This document shows, one piece after another, positions 17,278 to 26,907 of a DNA stretch of 64,000 bases (the first letter of the stretch is position 1; every line of letters begins with the position of its first letter). A program made the translations under genes and the position numbers. The DNA is taken from the NCBI GenBank assembly GCA_034658655.1, contig JAYEFQ010000079.1:23290-87289 (forward strand), read 5' to 3'. The notes under the pieces are model-generated. The model was not told the origin of the DNA and ran no database searches. It saw only the letters and a program-made list of their open reading frames with translations. The stretch is from JAQIBY01 sp034658655. Lineage in GTDB: Bacteria > Bacteroidota > Bacteroidia > Bacteroidales > ML635J-15.

Positions 17278-17296
17278 TATCTTAACAAAAGAAAAT

Positions 17297-20200
17297 ATGA
17301 GGAAAATAAAAACATTAACACTCCTGATTTTTGCACTCATTTTAATGATTGGAACTGTTTCTGCGCAACCTTGGATGACGGATTTTGATTCAAAAGATGG
17401 AAAGCCATCATTTTACGAAATTCAGGATGCGTTTAATGATTATTGGGCAAAACGTGATTATGAAAAAGGAAAAGGGTTTAAACAATTTAAACGTTGGGAA
17501 AATTTCATGGAGCCCAGGGTAGATAAAAATGGATATTTCCCTCATTATATCTTAACTGAAGAATGGCGAAAAGTTCAAAAAAAATCTGCGTTGAGCTCAC
17601 GTGAAGAAATTGCCAACTGGACACATATGGGTCCTGATGATACCCCTGTTGATATTAATTCACCCACATGGCGCCGTGGTAGCGGACGCTTAAATTGTAT
17701 AAGTTTTCATCCAACAGATGCTGATATTATGTTTGTTGGCGCACCAAGTGGCGGATTTTGGAAAACAATCGATGGCGGATTAAGCTGGGAAACCACAACC
17801 GACCATCTACCATCTATTGGAGTAAGCGATATTGCTGTCAACCCAAATGATCCAAACATAATTTTTATTGCCACAGGTGATGGAGATGCACGAGATACCT
17901 ACAGCGCAGGAATCCTTAAATCTACTGACATGGGACAAACTTGGGAACATGTTATGTTTGATTTGGCAATTCAAGATCAGATTATCATTCGGCGTTTAAT
18001 CATAAACCCCGATAATCCGGACATTTTAATAGCTGCTTCAAGTACGGGAATTTTATATACTTCAAATGCCGGCGTAAACTGGGAGTTCCGTGCAAGCGGT
18101 CATTTTAAGGATGTTGAGTTTAAGCCAGGAAACCCCGATTATGTATATGCCACAACCTATGAATATAGTGGCAATGCAAATATCTATCGCTCTGAAAATG
18201 GTGGCATGAATTGGACAAGTGTACACCAAGTCTCTGGAGCCAATCGCATTGAAATTGCTGTGACAGAAGATGATACAAATCGTATTTATGCTGTCGCTTC
18301 AAATGCTTCAGATAATGGATATCTTGGCTTTTATAAATCTTCAAATAGTGGTAATAGCTGGACACAAATTCATGATAGTTCATCGCTCAATTTATTGGGT
18401 TGGTCATCTGATGGCTCAGACAGTGGTGGACAAGGTTGGTATGACCTTGCAATTGCTGCAGATCCAAACAATGCAGACAATGTATTTGTTGGAGGTGTTA
18501 ATATCTGGAAATCGAGTAATGCCGGTTCATCATGGAATATTTCCACACACTGGTACGGAGACAATGCTGCGTATGTGCATGCCGATCAGCATACATTAGA
18601 TTATCATCCATTAACCGGTGCTTTGTTTTCAGGAAACGATGGTGGTTTGCATAAAACAACAAACAACGGAAACAGCTGGGCTGATTTAAGTGACGGATTA
18701 CAAATACTGCAGATTTACCGTTTTGGAAATGCTGTAACCAATCCAAATCGCTTTGTTACCGGTTCACAAGATAATGGTTCTATGCGTTATGATAACGGTG
18801 ATTGGCGTGCAATTCTCGGCGGCGACGGAATGGAGTGTTTGATTGATTACACAAATGATCAAATCCTCTATGCATCATATTATTACGGAGCAATTCATCG
18901 TTCTACTAACGGCGGACAAGATTTTACCAACATTCAGCCTTATGAAGCCGGTGAAGGTGCTTGGGTTACGCCTTATATTATTGATCCGGTTGATCCCCAG
19001 ACCTTATATGCAGGTTTTTCAGATGTTTATAAAACAACTAATCGTGGAAGTTCCTGGGAGCCGATTTCTAATAACTTGACCGGTGGTACAAACTTACAAT
19101 CACTAGCAGTGGCACCTTCAAATCCTGATGTTATTTACGCAGCAACTTATGACGATATTTATAAAACGGAAAATGGAGGCGGAACTTGGGAAAATGTCAC
19201 CAATAATCTGCCTAATAATTCGATAACTTATATTACAGTAAATCCTTCTAATCCAAATATGTTATGGGTGAGCCTTAGTAGTTTTAGCTCCAGTGAAAAA
19301 ATTTATTATTCAGATAATGGAGGAAATACATGGACAAATTATTCTGAAGGTTTACCTAATGTCCCTGCAAATTGTTTAGTTTATGAATTGGGAACAAATC
19401 ATGCATTGTATGCAGGAACAGATCTCGGTGTATTTTATCGAAATGCTGGAATGTCTGAATGGATTTCTTACAGCCAAGGATTGCCAAATATGATTGTTAA
19501 TGAATTGGAAATCCAATATGATGTAAATAAACTACGTGCGGCAACTTACGGCCGTGGCGTTTGGGAAAGCGATTTGTTTGAACTTGTTGCACCCCCCGTC
19601 GCCGATTTTTCCTACAATGAAATCAATGGTTGCGAAGGAATTATTCAATTTGCAAGTATTTCAAGTGGCGCACCCGAAGATTATCGTTGGGAATTTGGAG
19701 ATGGAAATCAGTCATTCGATTTTTCACCAACCCATACCTATGATGCAACTGGAGATTACGACGTAAAACTTGTGGTTTCTAATGCTTTGGGTGAAGATTC
19801 AATTACACAAACAATCAGCTTAAACCCGACAGCACCTTTAGTTGACTTTTCCTCTGATGTTACGATTGGATGTGAACCCACTGAAGTTGAATTTTACAAT
19901 TTGAGTGCAAGTGCTTTGTCTTACCTATGGGAATTCGGTAATGGAGAAACATCTGATGCGTTTGAACCAGAACACACTTATACAGAAGCTGGATTATACG
20001 ATGTTAAATTAACCGCATATACCACACTGTGCCCAGAAGTCAGCGAATTAAAAACGGAATACATAAGCTTCGATCCGCTCAACACATCGGAACTAAATCT
20101 GCCAGAGGATGGATATAGTCCAGACCAAGTCTGTTGCGAAGGAACACTCTATGATAATGGTGGCCCTGATGGCATGTACTCAAATAACACCAATAGTTCC

Positions 20201-20971
20201 GTAAAAATTAAACCTGCAAATGCAGATCAAATTGAGTTTCAATTTTTGGAATTTGATGTTGAAGCTGGTTCAGCCAACCAATGTGATTATGATAGAATCA
20301 CAATTTATAATGGTGATATCCCTTATGCTGGTTATGCAATTGGTGAATTTTGTAATACACTTCCACCCTCCGGAACCTATATTACTGAAGGTGAAACAGC
20401 ATTAGTAAAACAATATACAGATCCTGGTGTTACCGAAAATGGATTTAAATTGATTTGGCAATGCTTATTTGTTGATTATACCTATATGGTAGATGAGACA
20501 AATGAAAAGCACTTTAACTTTACCGATATTTCAACAAATTATCCGGACAGTTGGGCGTGGAATTTTGATGATGGAAACACGAGCACAGATCAAAATCCGC
20601 AGCATACTTATGATCAAGAAGGTATTTACGATGTTAGCCTGACAGTAACCAATGTGCAAGGTGAATATACTGAAATAAAAAGTATTAATGTTGGAGATGT
20701 AAGTGTAGAAGATATATCCACAGATGAATTTTTAAAAATCTACCCAAATCCAGTTGCAGATGGGACACTTTTTATTCAATTTATTGAACGTGAAAAACAA
20801 ACGTTGTCTTATGAAATTTTTAGTATTGATGGAAAACTAATAAAACGTTGTGAAATAGATGAATCTAAAACTACATTTTCAATTGATGTGACAGGTTTTT
20901 CAACCGGAATTTATACACTTAAATTATTGCACGGAAAAGATCGCTTTGTCCGTCAATTTAACACCTTATAA
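17297..20971 (+). CDS. T9SS-secreted beta-propeller/PKD/CUB multidomain protein
   Basis: A 1224-residue protein starting at the ATG at 17297, where a classical signal peptide (MRKIKTLTLLIF to VSAQ) begins; an in-frame start 34 codons upstream has no signal. Residues of about 130-760 are sortilin/BNR-like propeller repeats with recurring GGxxWExxx blades. These are followed by two PKD domains (about 765-925; WEFGDGN and WEFGNGE), a CUB-like domain (about 935-1060, with Cys pairs and FQFLEFDVE), and a third PKD domain (NFDDGN). The C-terminus is a type A T9SS sorting domain (KIYPNPVADGTLFIQF to the end). It is probably a cell-surface adhesin or glycan/protein binder; no catalytic motif is visible. 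An M1 peptidase gene follows two bases later. Confidence 0.9.
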   Translation: MRKIKTLTLLIFALILMIGTVSAQPWMTDFDSKDGKPSFYEIQDAFNDYWAKRDYEKGKGFKQFKRWENFMEPRVDKNGYFPHYILTEEWRKVQKKSALSSREEIANWTHMGPDDTPVDINSPTWRRGSGRLNCISFHPTDADIMFVGAPSGGFWKTIDGGLSWETTTDHLPSIGVSDIAVNPNDPNIIFIATGDGDARDTYSAGILKSTDMGQTWEHVMFDLAIQDQIIIRRLIINPDNPDILIAASSTGILYTSNAGVNWEFRASGHFKDVEFKPGNPDYVYATTYEYSGNANIYRSENGGMNWTSVHQVSGANRIEIAVTEDDTNRIYAVASNASDNGYLGFYKSSNSGNSWTQIHDSSSLNLLGWSSDGSDSGGQGWYDLAIAADPNNADNVFVGGVNIWKSSNAGSSWNISTHWYGDNAAYVHADQHTLDYHPLTGALFSGNDGGLHKTTNNGNSWADLSDGLQILQIYRFGNAVTNPNRFVTGSQDNGSMRYDNGDWRAILGGDGMECLIDYTNDQILYASYYYGAIHRSTNGGQDFTNIQPYEAGEGAWVTPYIIDPVDPQTLYAGFSDVYKTTNRGSSWEPISNNLTGGTNLQSLAVAPSNPDVIYAATYDDIYKTENGGGTWENVTNNLPNNSITYITVNPSNPNMLWVSLSSFSSSEKIYYSDNGGNTWTNYSEGLPNVPANCLVYELGTNHALYAGTDLGVFYRNAGMSEWISYSQGLPNMIVNELEIQYDVNKLRAATYGRGVWESDLFELVAPPVADFSYNEINGCEGIIQFASISSGAPEDYRWEFGDGNQSFDFSPTHTYDATGDYDVKLVVSNALGEDSITQTISLNPTAPLVDFSSDVTIGCEPTEVEFYNLSASALSYLWEFGNGETSDAFEPEHTYTEAGLYDVKLTAYTTLCPEVSELKTEYISFDPLNTSELNLPEDGYSPDQVCCEGTLYDNGGPDGMYSNNTNSSVKIKPANADQIEFQFLEFDVEAGSANQCDYDRITIYNGDIPYAGYAIGEFCNTLPPSGTYITEGETALVKQYTDPGVTENGFKLIWQCLFVDYTYMVDETNEKHFNFTDISTNYPDSWAWNFDDGNTSTDQNPQHTYDQEGIYDVSLTVTNVQGEYTEIKSINVGDVSVEDISTDEFLKIYPNPVADGTLFIQFIEREKQTLSYEIFSIDGKLIKRCEIDESKTTFSIDVTGFSTGIYTLKLLHGKDRFVRQFNTL

Positions 20972-20973
20972 TT

Positions 20974-22884
20974 ATGAAACAAATTGCTCTTATTGCATTA
21001 CTGATAACCAGACTAACTGCATTTTCACAATGGAGTAACCCCGAAATTAATCAATGGAAATCTCAAGCCGACGACCGACTAATAACACTGCACCGAGCAG
21101 CCGATGATTACGATGTGAAATTTTATTTTCTCGATTTAGTGATGGATGATCAGTCAAAATACGTTGAAGGTACTGTACAAATTGATTTAGAAATAACAAA
21201 TCCAGAAGCATCAGCCATTGAACTTGATTTTGATAATATCATGATTGCCGATGAAGTACGGTTAAATGGAATTTCAACCTCATATACACACAACAACGAC
21301 CTAATTAACATCTCATTAGACAGAAATAAAAGCAGACAAATACTTACGATTGAAATTGATTATCACGGCACACCACCTTACGGAATGTTTAATCGGTACA
21401 ATAGTGATTGGGATGTAAAAACCACTTTTTCACTGTCTGAGCCTTTTGATGCTATGGGTTGGTTTCCTGTAAAACAGGATTTAACCGACAAAGCCGATTC
21501 CTCTTGGGTTTTCATCACCGTTCCCGATCATCTAATGGCAGGTTCAAATGGTTTGCTGACAGCGGTTATTGATAATGGTGACGGAACAGAAACATATCAA
21601 TGGAAATCAAATTATCCCATTGATTACTATTTGATTTCAGTAGCAATTGGTGAGTACATGGATGCCCCAATTTATGCTCATCCTACCCAAATTGAAGATT
21701 CTATATTAATTCAAAATTTTGTGTATAATGTGGATGGATATTTTGCTGCAAATGAATGGAGTATGAACCAGACCATTCCAATTATGGAGGCCTTTTGTGA
21801 TGTGCTCGGGATCTATCCTCATCATGAGGAAAAATACGGACATTGTATTGTTGAATTAAACGGTGGCATGGAACATCAGACAATGACAAGTATCCGTGAT
21901 TTTGGATTTTCATTGGTTGCCCACGAAATGGGACATTCCTGGTTCGGAAACTATGTTACCTGTGCAACTTGGCAAGATATCTGGATAAATGAGGGTTTTG
22001 CAGTTTACACAGAAATAATTGCGAATGAGGCATTGTCGAGTGAAACAACACAACGAGAATATTTAGAGTTTTCGATGAATTATGCAAAGTATAATGATGA
22101 AGGTTCTGTATATGTGCCGATTGAGGAAGCAACAAATGTTGGACGGATTTTTGATTATTATTTGACTTACAAAAAAGGTGGAATGTTAGTGCATATGATT
22201 CGCTATTTAGTTGATAATGACGAGTTATTTTATCAAACATTGCAAACATTTTTATCAAGCTATGCCAATTCTACAGCAACTGGTGAAGATTTTCGTGCTG
22301 TCTTAGAAGCTGAAACAGAGATGAATTTTGAAAATTTCTTTAATGAATGGTATTACGGCGAAGGATATCCAACGTATAGTGTAAACTGGTATCAGCACGA
22401 TAATGTTTTGTATCTTGAATCACAACAAACTACCAGCTCAAATGTGACAAATTTATTTACAATTCCGCTTGAATACCGTTTGTATTTTGCAGGTGGCGAT
22501 AGTTTAGATATTCGTTTAGCGAATGATGCTCCCACAACAATTCATGAAATTACAGAGTCTCGCACTGTTGTTGATATTGCTGTCGATCCAGATTTGTGGG
22601 TTGTTTGTGATGCCACGGCGCAATTTGTTCAAAATATCCCAACTCAAGACATTCATGTAAATATTTATCCGAACCCAACTGAAGAGATGGTTTATGTCAA
22701 ACTTGGAAATGTGCAGGATTACACCGTTTCACTTTTTAATATGCAAGGTAAATTATTGTTCGAACAAAAAATTAATGAATTTTATTTCACGCTTAATTTG
22801 CAAGATTATCCTTCAGGTATATATCAAATGAAAATATCAGATGTCAAAGGAAATTACATTCAGAAAAAATTGGTAAAACTTTGA
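20974..22884 (+). CDS. M1 family metallopeptidase with T9SS sorting domain
   Basis: A 636-residue exported aminopeptidase. A signal peptide ends near FSQ. The M1 exopeptidase motif appears as GGMEHQ, with His in place of the usual Asn of GxMEN. The zinc site is HEMGH (His317, Glu318, His321) with the third ligand Glu340 in WINEGFAVYTE, exactly the HExxH-x18-E spacing. The C-terminus (IYPNPTEEMVYVKLGN onward, ending QKKLVKL) is a T9SS sorting domain, so the enzyme is exported across the outer membrane. The gene starts two bases after the propeller protein, implying co-expression. A dispersed repeat follows its stop. Confidence 0.93.
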   Translation: MKQIALIALLITRLTAFSQWSNPEINQWKSQADDRLITLHRAADDYDVKFYFLDLVMDDQSKYVEGTVQIDLEITNPEASAIELDFDNIMIADEVRLNGISTSYTHNNDLINISLDRNKSRQILTIEIDYHGTPPYGMFNRYNSDWDVKTTFSLSEPFDAMGWFPVKQDLTDKADSSWVFITVPDHLMAGSNGLLTAVIDNGDGTETYQWKSNYPIDYYLISVAIGEYMDAPIYAHPTQIEDSILIQNFVYNVDGYFAANEWSMNQTIPIMEAFCDVLGIYPHHEEKYGHCIVELNGGMEHQTMTSIRDFGFSLVAHEMGHSWFGNYVTCATWQDIWINEGFAVYTEIIANEALSSETTQREYLEFSMNYAKYNDEGSVYVPIEEATNVGRIFDYYLTYKKGGMLVHMIRYLVDNDELFYQTLQTFLSSYANSTATGEDFRAVLEAETEMNFENFFNEWYYGEGYPTYSVNWYQHDNVLYLESQQTTSSNVTNLFTIPLEYRLYFAGGDSLDIRLANDAPTTIHEITESRTVVDIAVDPDLWVVCDATAQFVQNIPTQDIHVNIYPNPTEEMVYVKLGNVQDYTVSLFNMQGKLLFEQKINEFYFTLNLQDYPSGIYQMKISDVKGNYIQKKLVKL

Positions 22885-22891
22885 TATTATA

Positions 22892-22927
22892 ACTGAGACG
22901 AGTATAAAAAGTAGAAAGTTTATAAAG
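22892..22927 (+). repeat. Dispersed repeat, copy 1
   Basis: Contains TGAGACGAGTATAAAAAG then AAAGTTTATAAAG. It is nearly identical to 43756-43792 on the same strand and shares its core with 1851-1885 on the other strand. It sits seven bases after the M1 peptidase stop and just before the compositionally distinct Ntn-hydrolase gene. Confidence 0.65.
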
Positions 22928-22981
22928 TCAAAAAAGGGAAACTGGTCAAAAAGCTCATTATCAAATAACTTCTTCTCCGCT

Positions 22982-24229
22982 ATGAACAATATCAATAAAT
23001 CATATAAGTCTTTTTTACTGATTTGCTTGTTATTCATCTTTGTAAATCCTTTGCAGGCATGTACAACATTCCTGATATCAGGAAAATATACCAAAAATGG
23101 TAAGCCCCTTCTGTTTAAAAACCGTGACACCGGATGCATGAATAATGCACTAGTACTATTTGAAGACGGGAAATACAAATACATTGCTATGGTCAATGGC
23201 AATAAAAACTGGGATAAGGAAGTCTGGGGCGGATACAATGAAACAGGATTTGCCATTGTCAATACCGCTGCTTATAACAACAATACAGGAGACACAACAG
23301 AACTCAAAGACCAGGAAGGCGTAGTAATGAAAATGGCGCTGCAATATTGCAATACCCTGCAGGATTTTGAACGCCTGCTTGATACCCTGAATAAGCCCAT
23401 GGGTGTAGATTCCAACTTTGGTGTGATTGATGCATACGGTGGTGCAGCATACTATGAAACCGGGAATTACAATTATAAAAAATTTGATGCCAACAACCCT
23501 GATGTTGCGCCTCATGGGTTTTTGGTCAGAACCAATTTTTCCGTGAGTGGCGATACCACTGAAGGGTATGGATTTATACGCTACAATACTGCTTTCAAGG
23601 CGCTCAATGAAGGACTTAAGCACAACCTGTTGAGCCCGCAATATGCGTTTGATAAGCTTTCACGCAACCTTTATCATTCCCTGACAGAAACAAGTCTGCG
23701 GGATGATATCCCGGTATCACGGGATACACGTGACCTCCGGTTTTTTATCGATTACATTCCACGGGTATCTACGTCTGCAGCCATGCTGATTGTGGGAACA
23801 AAAAACGAAAAACACGCAGATGAAGCCATGATGTGGACAGTGCTAGGCTCCCCGCTGTGTTCTGTGGCGGTGCCGGTATGGTTGTCAGCAGGGAAGCCAT
23901 TACCACGTGTTTTGGATATGAACGACAGCCTCAGAGCACCACTCTGCAATGCTGCTTTGACATTAAAACAAGATTGTTTCCCTGTGACCCGGGGCAGTGG
24001 GAAAAAATACATAAACCTTTCTGCGGTAATAAATCAGGAACAAACAGGGTATTTGCAATTGTTGAAACCTGTTGAAAACACCATTTTCGAAAAAACTGAA
24101 AAGCTTTGTGTTCACATAGCCAACGGAACCAAATCATATAATGACATTCAGGCATTTTACACCTGGGCAGATAAATATCTGAACAACTTTTACAAGGAAA
24201 AATTCAATTGTACCCTTTTAAAAAAATAA
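22982..24229 (+). CDS. Secreted Ntn-hydrolase (C45/C59-like linear amide hydrolase)
   Basis: A 415-residue protein whose signal peptide (about residues 8-26) ends at PLQA directly before Cys27 in CTTFLISG, followed by KPLLFKNRD. A cysteine exposed at the mature N-terminus is the nucleophile in N-terminal nucleophile hydrolases such as choloylglycine hydrolases and acyl-CoA:6-APA acyltransferases, so cleavage of a linear amide bond is likely; the substrate is unknown. Because the same sequence could be read as a lipobox, a lipoprotein is the alternative. Base composition is unlike the neighbours: 36 of 60 bases at 23821-23880 are G or C, against 18 of 60 at 22141-22200 in the upstream gene. 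That suggests recent transfer. Confidence 0.75.
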   Translation: MNNINKSYKSFLLICLLFIFVNPLQACTTFLISGKYTKNGKPLLFKNRDTGCMNNALVLFEDGKYKYIAMVNGNKNWDKEVWGGYNETGFAIVNTAAYNNNTGDTTELKDQEGVVMKMALQYCNTLQDFERLLDTLNKPMGVDSNFGVIDAYGGAAYYETGNYNYKKFDANNPDVAPHGFLVRTNFSVSGDTTEGYGFIRYNTAFKALNEGLKHNLLSPQYAFDKLSRNLYHSLTETSLRDDIPVSRDTRDLRFFIDYIPRVSTSAAMLIVGTKNEKHADEAMMWTVLGSPLCSVAVPVWLSAGKPLPRVLDMNDSLRAPLCNAALTLKQDCFPVTRGSGKKYINLSAVINQEQTGYLQLLKPVENTIFEKTEKLCVHIANGTKSYNDIQAFYTWADKYLNNFYKEKFNCTLLKK

Positions 24230-24578
24230 GATTGACAAAATAAGCGATGTTATACCGGAATTTTTGATTTTAAAGTGGTATCATAAGTAATTCAGCTTAT
24301 AATATCCGGAGAGCATGCCAAATAGATGTTTTTTATTGTTTTCTAAAACTTTAAAGAAAAAATGACGATTCTAAACATTGCAATGCTATTTATGCTCTAA
24401 TTTATAAAAACATTATTTAGAAATAAAAAAAAACAAAGACAAATCGATTCAGTCTTTCAGTAGGTTAATCATGCTATTTAGACTAAATACAAATTACAAA
24501 TATTCGCTCTTTTTTGTTTCGCTATTTAAGAAAGTAAAATTAAGTTTGTACTGAATAGTAACTAAAAATTTAAATACT
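24230..24578. other. AT-rich intergenic stretch upstream of the ferredoxin gene
   Basis: No open frame of coding character is seen on either strand. It holds a homopolymeric A stretch around 24425 and, at its right end, the probable ferredoxin promoter. No clear terminator hairpin follows the Ntn-hydrolase gene. The composition drops sharply from the preceding gene. Confidence 0.6.
24513..24548 (+). promoter_or_regulatory. Candidate promoter of the ferredoxin gene
   Basis: TAAGTTTG at 24541-24548 is an exact TAnnTTTG minus-7 box, 30 bases before the ATG. A TTTG at 24513-24516 could be the upstream box, but the 24-base spacer is longer than usual, so only the minus-7 part is well supported. 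Confidence 0.45.
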
Positions 24579-24749
24579 ATGGCTTACGTAATTAATGATG
24601 ATTGTACTGCATGTGGAACATGCTTAGACGAATGTCCAGTAGAGGCGATTTCAGAAGGAGATATTTATGTAATTGATCCAGACGTTTGCACTGATTGTGG
24701 TGCTTGCGCTGATGTTTGCCCGGTAGAAGCAATTCACCCGGAAGACTAG
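24579..24749 (+). CDS. 2[4Fe-4S] ferredoxin, 56 residues
   Basis: A small clostridial-type ferredoxin beginning MAYVINDDC and ending with TAG. Two CxxCxxCxxxCP motifs are complete: Cys9, 12, 15, 19 and Cys37, 40, 43, 47, each set closing with CPVEAI, to bind two low-potential [4Fe-4S] clusters. It carries electrons between oxidoreductases such as pyruvate:ferredoxin oxidoreductase and hydrogenase. It lies 177 bases upstream of hydF but is separated from it by a hairpin terminator, so the link is neighbourhood rather than operon. The TAG stop shows that amber is used as a normal stop here. Confidence 0.96.
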   Translation: MAYVINDDCTACGTCLDECPVEAISEGDIYVIDPDVCTDCGACADVCPVEAIHPED

Positions 24750-24769
24750 TACAGTCAATAAAGAAAATC

Positions 24770-24804
24770 AAAAAGCTGCTTTCCAACGGGAAGTGGCTTT
24801 TTTT
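24770..24804 (+). terminator. Rho-independent terminator after the ferredoxin gene
   Basis: AAAAAGC pairs with GCTTTTT and CTTTCC with GGGAAG (one T-G pair) around a short loop, followed by a T run. Confidence 0.85.
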
Positions 24805-24926
24805 ATCTTATGCTAAAAATTAGCATTATTCTACCGTTTCATAATGCTCATTATCTCAAATTAAAATTCCCGATATAAATATTATTGTATATTTTTGTTA
24901 TCAGGTTAATCATTGAATTTGGATTT

Positions 24927-26165
24927 ATGGCTATTGGTGAAAAAGGAAGAGAAAACAAAGTTCACATTGGAATATACGGGCGACGTAATAATGGAAAATC
25001 ATCCCTAATTAATTCACTTGCAGGGCAGAAAATTTCTATTGTCAGTGATGTTCCAGGAACAACAACCGATCTGGTAAAAAAATCTTTTGAAATTACGGGT
25101 TTCGGCCCAGTAATACTAATAGATACAGCCGGAATTGATGATGTTGGAAAATTGGGAAATATGAGAATTGAAAAATCTTTTGATTCTCTAAAACTCATCG
25201 ACTTAGCATTGCTTATAATCACCAATAATGAGATAAAAAGTCCTGAAAATTTGATGATTAAAGCCTTTAAAAAAGCAGAGATTCCTTTCATTCTTATACA
25301 TAATAAATCAGATATTCAGCCACTAAGCTCTGAATTAAGTCAAGAAGTCTCGAAAACATTAAATCTTAAAATCATTGAATATAGCTGTTTTAAAGACGAA
25401 ATCGGGAAAGAAAATCTAATTCGTGAAATAAAACAAAGCATCCCAGAATCAGCAATGGAAACTCCAACGCTGATTGGCGATTTAATTCAATATGGCGATA
25501 TTGTTTTATTGATTACCCCCATTGACATTGAAGCACCTGAAGGTCGGTTAATCCTACCCCAAGTTCAGGCAATTCGAGATATATTAGACAATGATGCTGT
25601 GGCAATCGTTCTAAAAGAGCGTGAAGTGGATGCTTTTTTAAGAAAAACAGGGATAAAACCTGCACTCGCAGTTACTGACAGCCAGATTTTCCTAAAAGCA
25701 GATGCATCTATTCCTGCAGATATTCCTTTAACGGGATTTTCTATCATGTTAGCACGCTTTAAAGGCGACTTCAATGCATATCTACAAGGAACTCCTAAAA
25801 TTTCCGAACTACAAAACGGTGATAAAATCTTACTTTTGGAATCGTGCACCCATCATGTTGCTTGTGATGATATTGGCAGAATAAAAATTCCACGTTGGAT
25901 TGCAAATTTCACAGGCAAAAAGTTAGATTTTGTCGTTGTCTCAGGCTTGGATAATGTGCCAGGAAAAATCACAGATTATGCATTGATAATTCAATGCGGG
26001 GGTTGTGTTATTACCCGACGACAATTAATCAACAGGATACAACCCGCAATTAAGGCTGGTGTACCAATTACAAATTACGGAATGGCGATTGCCTGGGTTC
26101 AAGGAATTTACGAACGGGCCATTTCGCCTTTTACCGGTATCGCAGGACGTGAGGATTATTTATAA
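24927..26165 (+). CDS. hydF: [FeFe]-hydrogenase H-cluster maturation GTPase HydF
   Basis: A 412-residue scaffold on which the di-iron subcluster of [FeFe] hydrogenase is assembled. I use the ATG at 24927 (MAIGEKGREN); an ATG-less extension of 14 codons upstream lacks family similarity. The GTPase part shows GRRNNGKSS (P-loop, from residue 18), IDTAGIDD and HNKSD. The C-terminal cluster-binding motif is Cys307-x-His309, 46 residues, then Gln356-Cys357-GG-Cys360. The family motif is CxHx(46-53)HCxxC, so the second His is Gln here, a ligand position known to vary. hydE, hydG and the hydrogenase are not in the window. Confidence 0.95.
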   Translation: MAIGEKGRENKVHIGIYGRRNNGKSSLINSLAGQKISIVSDVPGTTTDLVKKSFEITGFGPVILIDTAGIDDVGKLGNMRIEKSFDSLKLIDLALLIITNNEIKSPENLMIKAFKKAEIPFILIHNKSDIQPLSSELSQEVSKTLNLKIIEYSCFKDEIGKENLIREIKQSIPESAMETPTLIGDLIQYGDIVLLITPIDIEAPEGRLILPQVQAIRDILDNDAVAIVLKEREVDAFLRKTGIKPALAVTDSQIFLKADASIPADIPLTGFSIMLARFKGDFNAYLQGTPKISELQNGDKILLLESCTHHVACDDIGRIKIPRWIANFTGKKLDFVVVSGLDNVPGKITDYALIIQCGGCVITRRQLINRIQPAIKAGVPITNYGMAIAWVQGIYERAISPFTGIAGREDYL

Positions 26166-26182
26166 AACGATAAATATGCAGG

Positions 26183-26899
26183 CTAACCTATTCGTCTCGC
26201 TTTTAGTTGTGCATTAAGGGCTTCATGATTCCCGCCGCAAACTTCATTAAGCTTTTCGTAAAATGCTTGACCATGATTTTTGTGTATGGTATGGCAAAGC
26301 TCGTGCAAAATAACATAATCTATCAATTCATCAGGAAGTTGCATTATGTGTAGCGAGAAATTTAAGTTGTTTATACTGGAGCAAGATCCCCAACGAGTTT
26401 TTGCTGACGTAATTTTTACATCTCGCCATTTGAAATTATGTTTCTTTGCTAATTCATTAACCCGATACGGAATATACATTTTCGCATCATTACGAATTAC
26501 GGATTCAATAAAGTGAAAAATCATCGACTGGATTTCTTCTGCCTTAATATCGAAGGTTTTTGGAATATATAACTTTGTGCTAGCTTCACCAGTAGTATAA
26601 TGCACCTCGTTTTTTTCAGTTTGATGCAAAGTGATTTTTGTGCTACGAGTAGAAATATGCGTGTCAAAGTCAAAATATTTTCTCTTAGGCAATTGAGTTT
26701 TCAACTGTTTTTGCGCAGCAAGAATTTTTGCTTTTATCCTATTTAACAATATAGATTCTACCTCTTTATAACTGCCATGCGGAGGAATGCTGACATGTAC
26801 GGTGCCATCTTGAAGTACTTTAAAGTTATAATTTCTTTTTGCTCGACCGTTTTTAGTCATTTTAACCAAGCCGATCTCGTCAAGAAAAACTTCATGCAT
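26183..26899 (-). CDS. YgjP-like (DUF45/WLM) metallopeptidase
   Basis: A 238-residue protein whose C-terminal half matches the YgjP/SprT-like minimal zinc protease family: KTRWGSCSS, then SLHIMQLPDELIDYVILHELCH with the HExxH zinc site HELCH, then the third-ligand region NHGQAFYEKL. The N-terminal half is variable and basic. No signal peptide is seen, so it is cytosolic; family members are often linked to restriction or nucleic-acid-associated loci, but no substrate can be assigned. It follows the small gene upstream (26908-27189) by eight bases, suggesting an operon. Confidence 0.88.
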   Translation of the reverse strand: MHEVFLDEIGLVKMTKNGRAKRNYNFKVLQDGTVHVSIPPHGSYKEVESILLNRIKAKILAAQKQLKTQLPKRKYFDFDTHISTRSTKITLHQTEKNEVHYTTGEASTKLYIPKTFDIKAEEIQSMIFHFIESVIRNDAKMYIPYRVNELAKKHNFKWRDVKITSAKTRWGSCSSINNLNFSLHIMQLPDELIDYVILHELCHTIHKNHGQAFYEKLNEVCGGNHEALNAQLKARRIG

Positions 26900-26907
26900 G
26901 TTTGACC

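Noticed and set aside
23156..23641. A 161-codon minus-strand frame inside the Ntn-hydrolase gene
   Set aside because: It is an antisense shadow of a gene with clear signal peptide and nucleophile motifs; higher GC lengthens chance frames.
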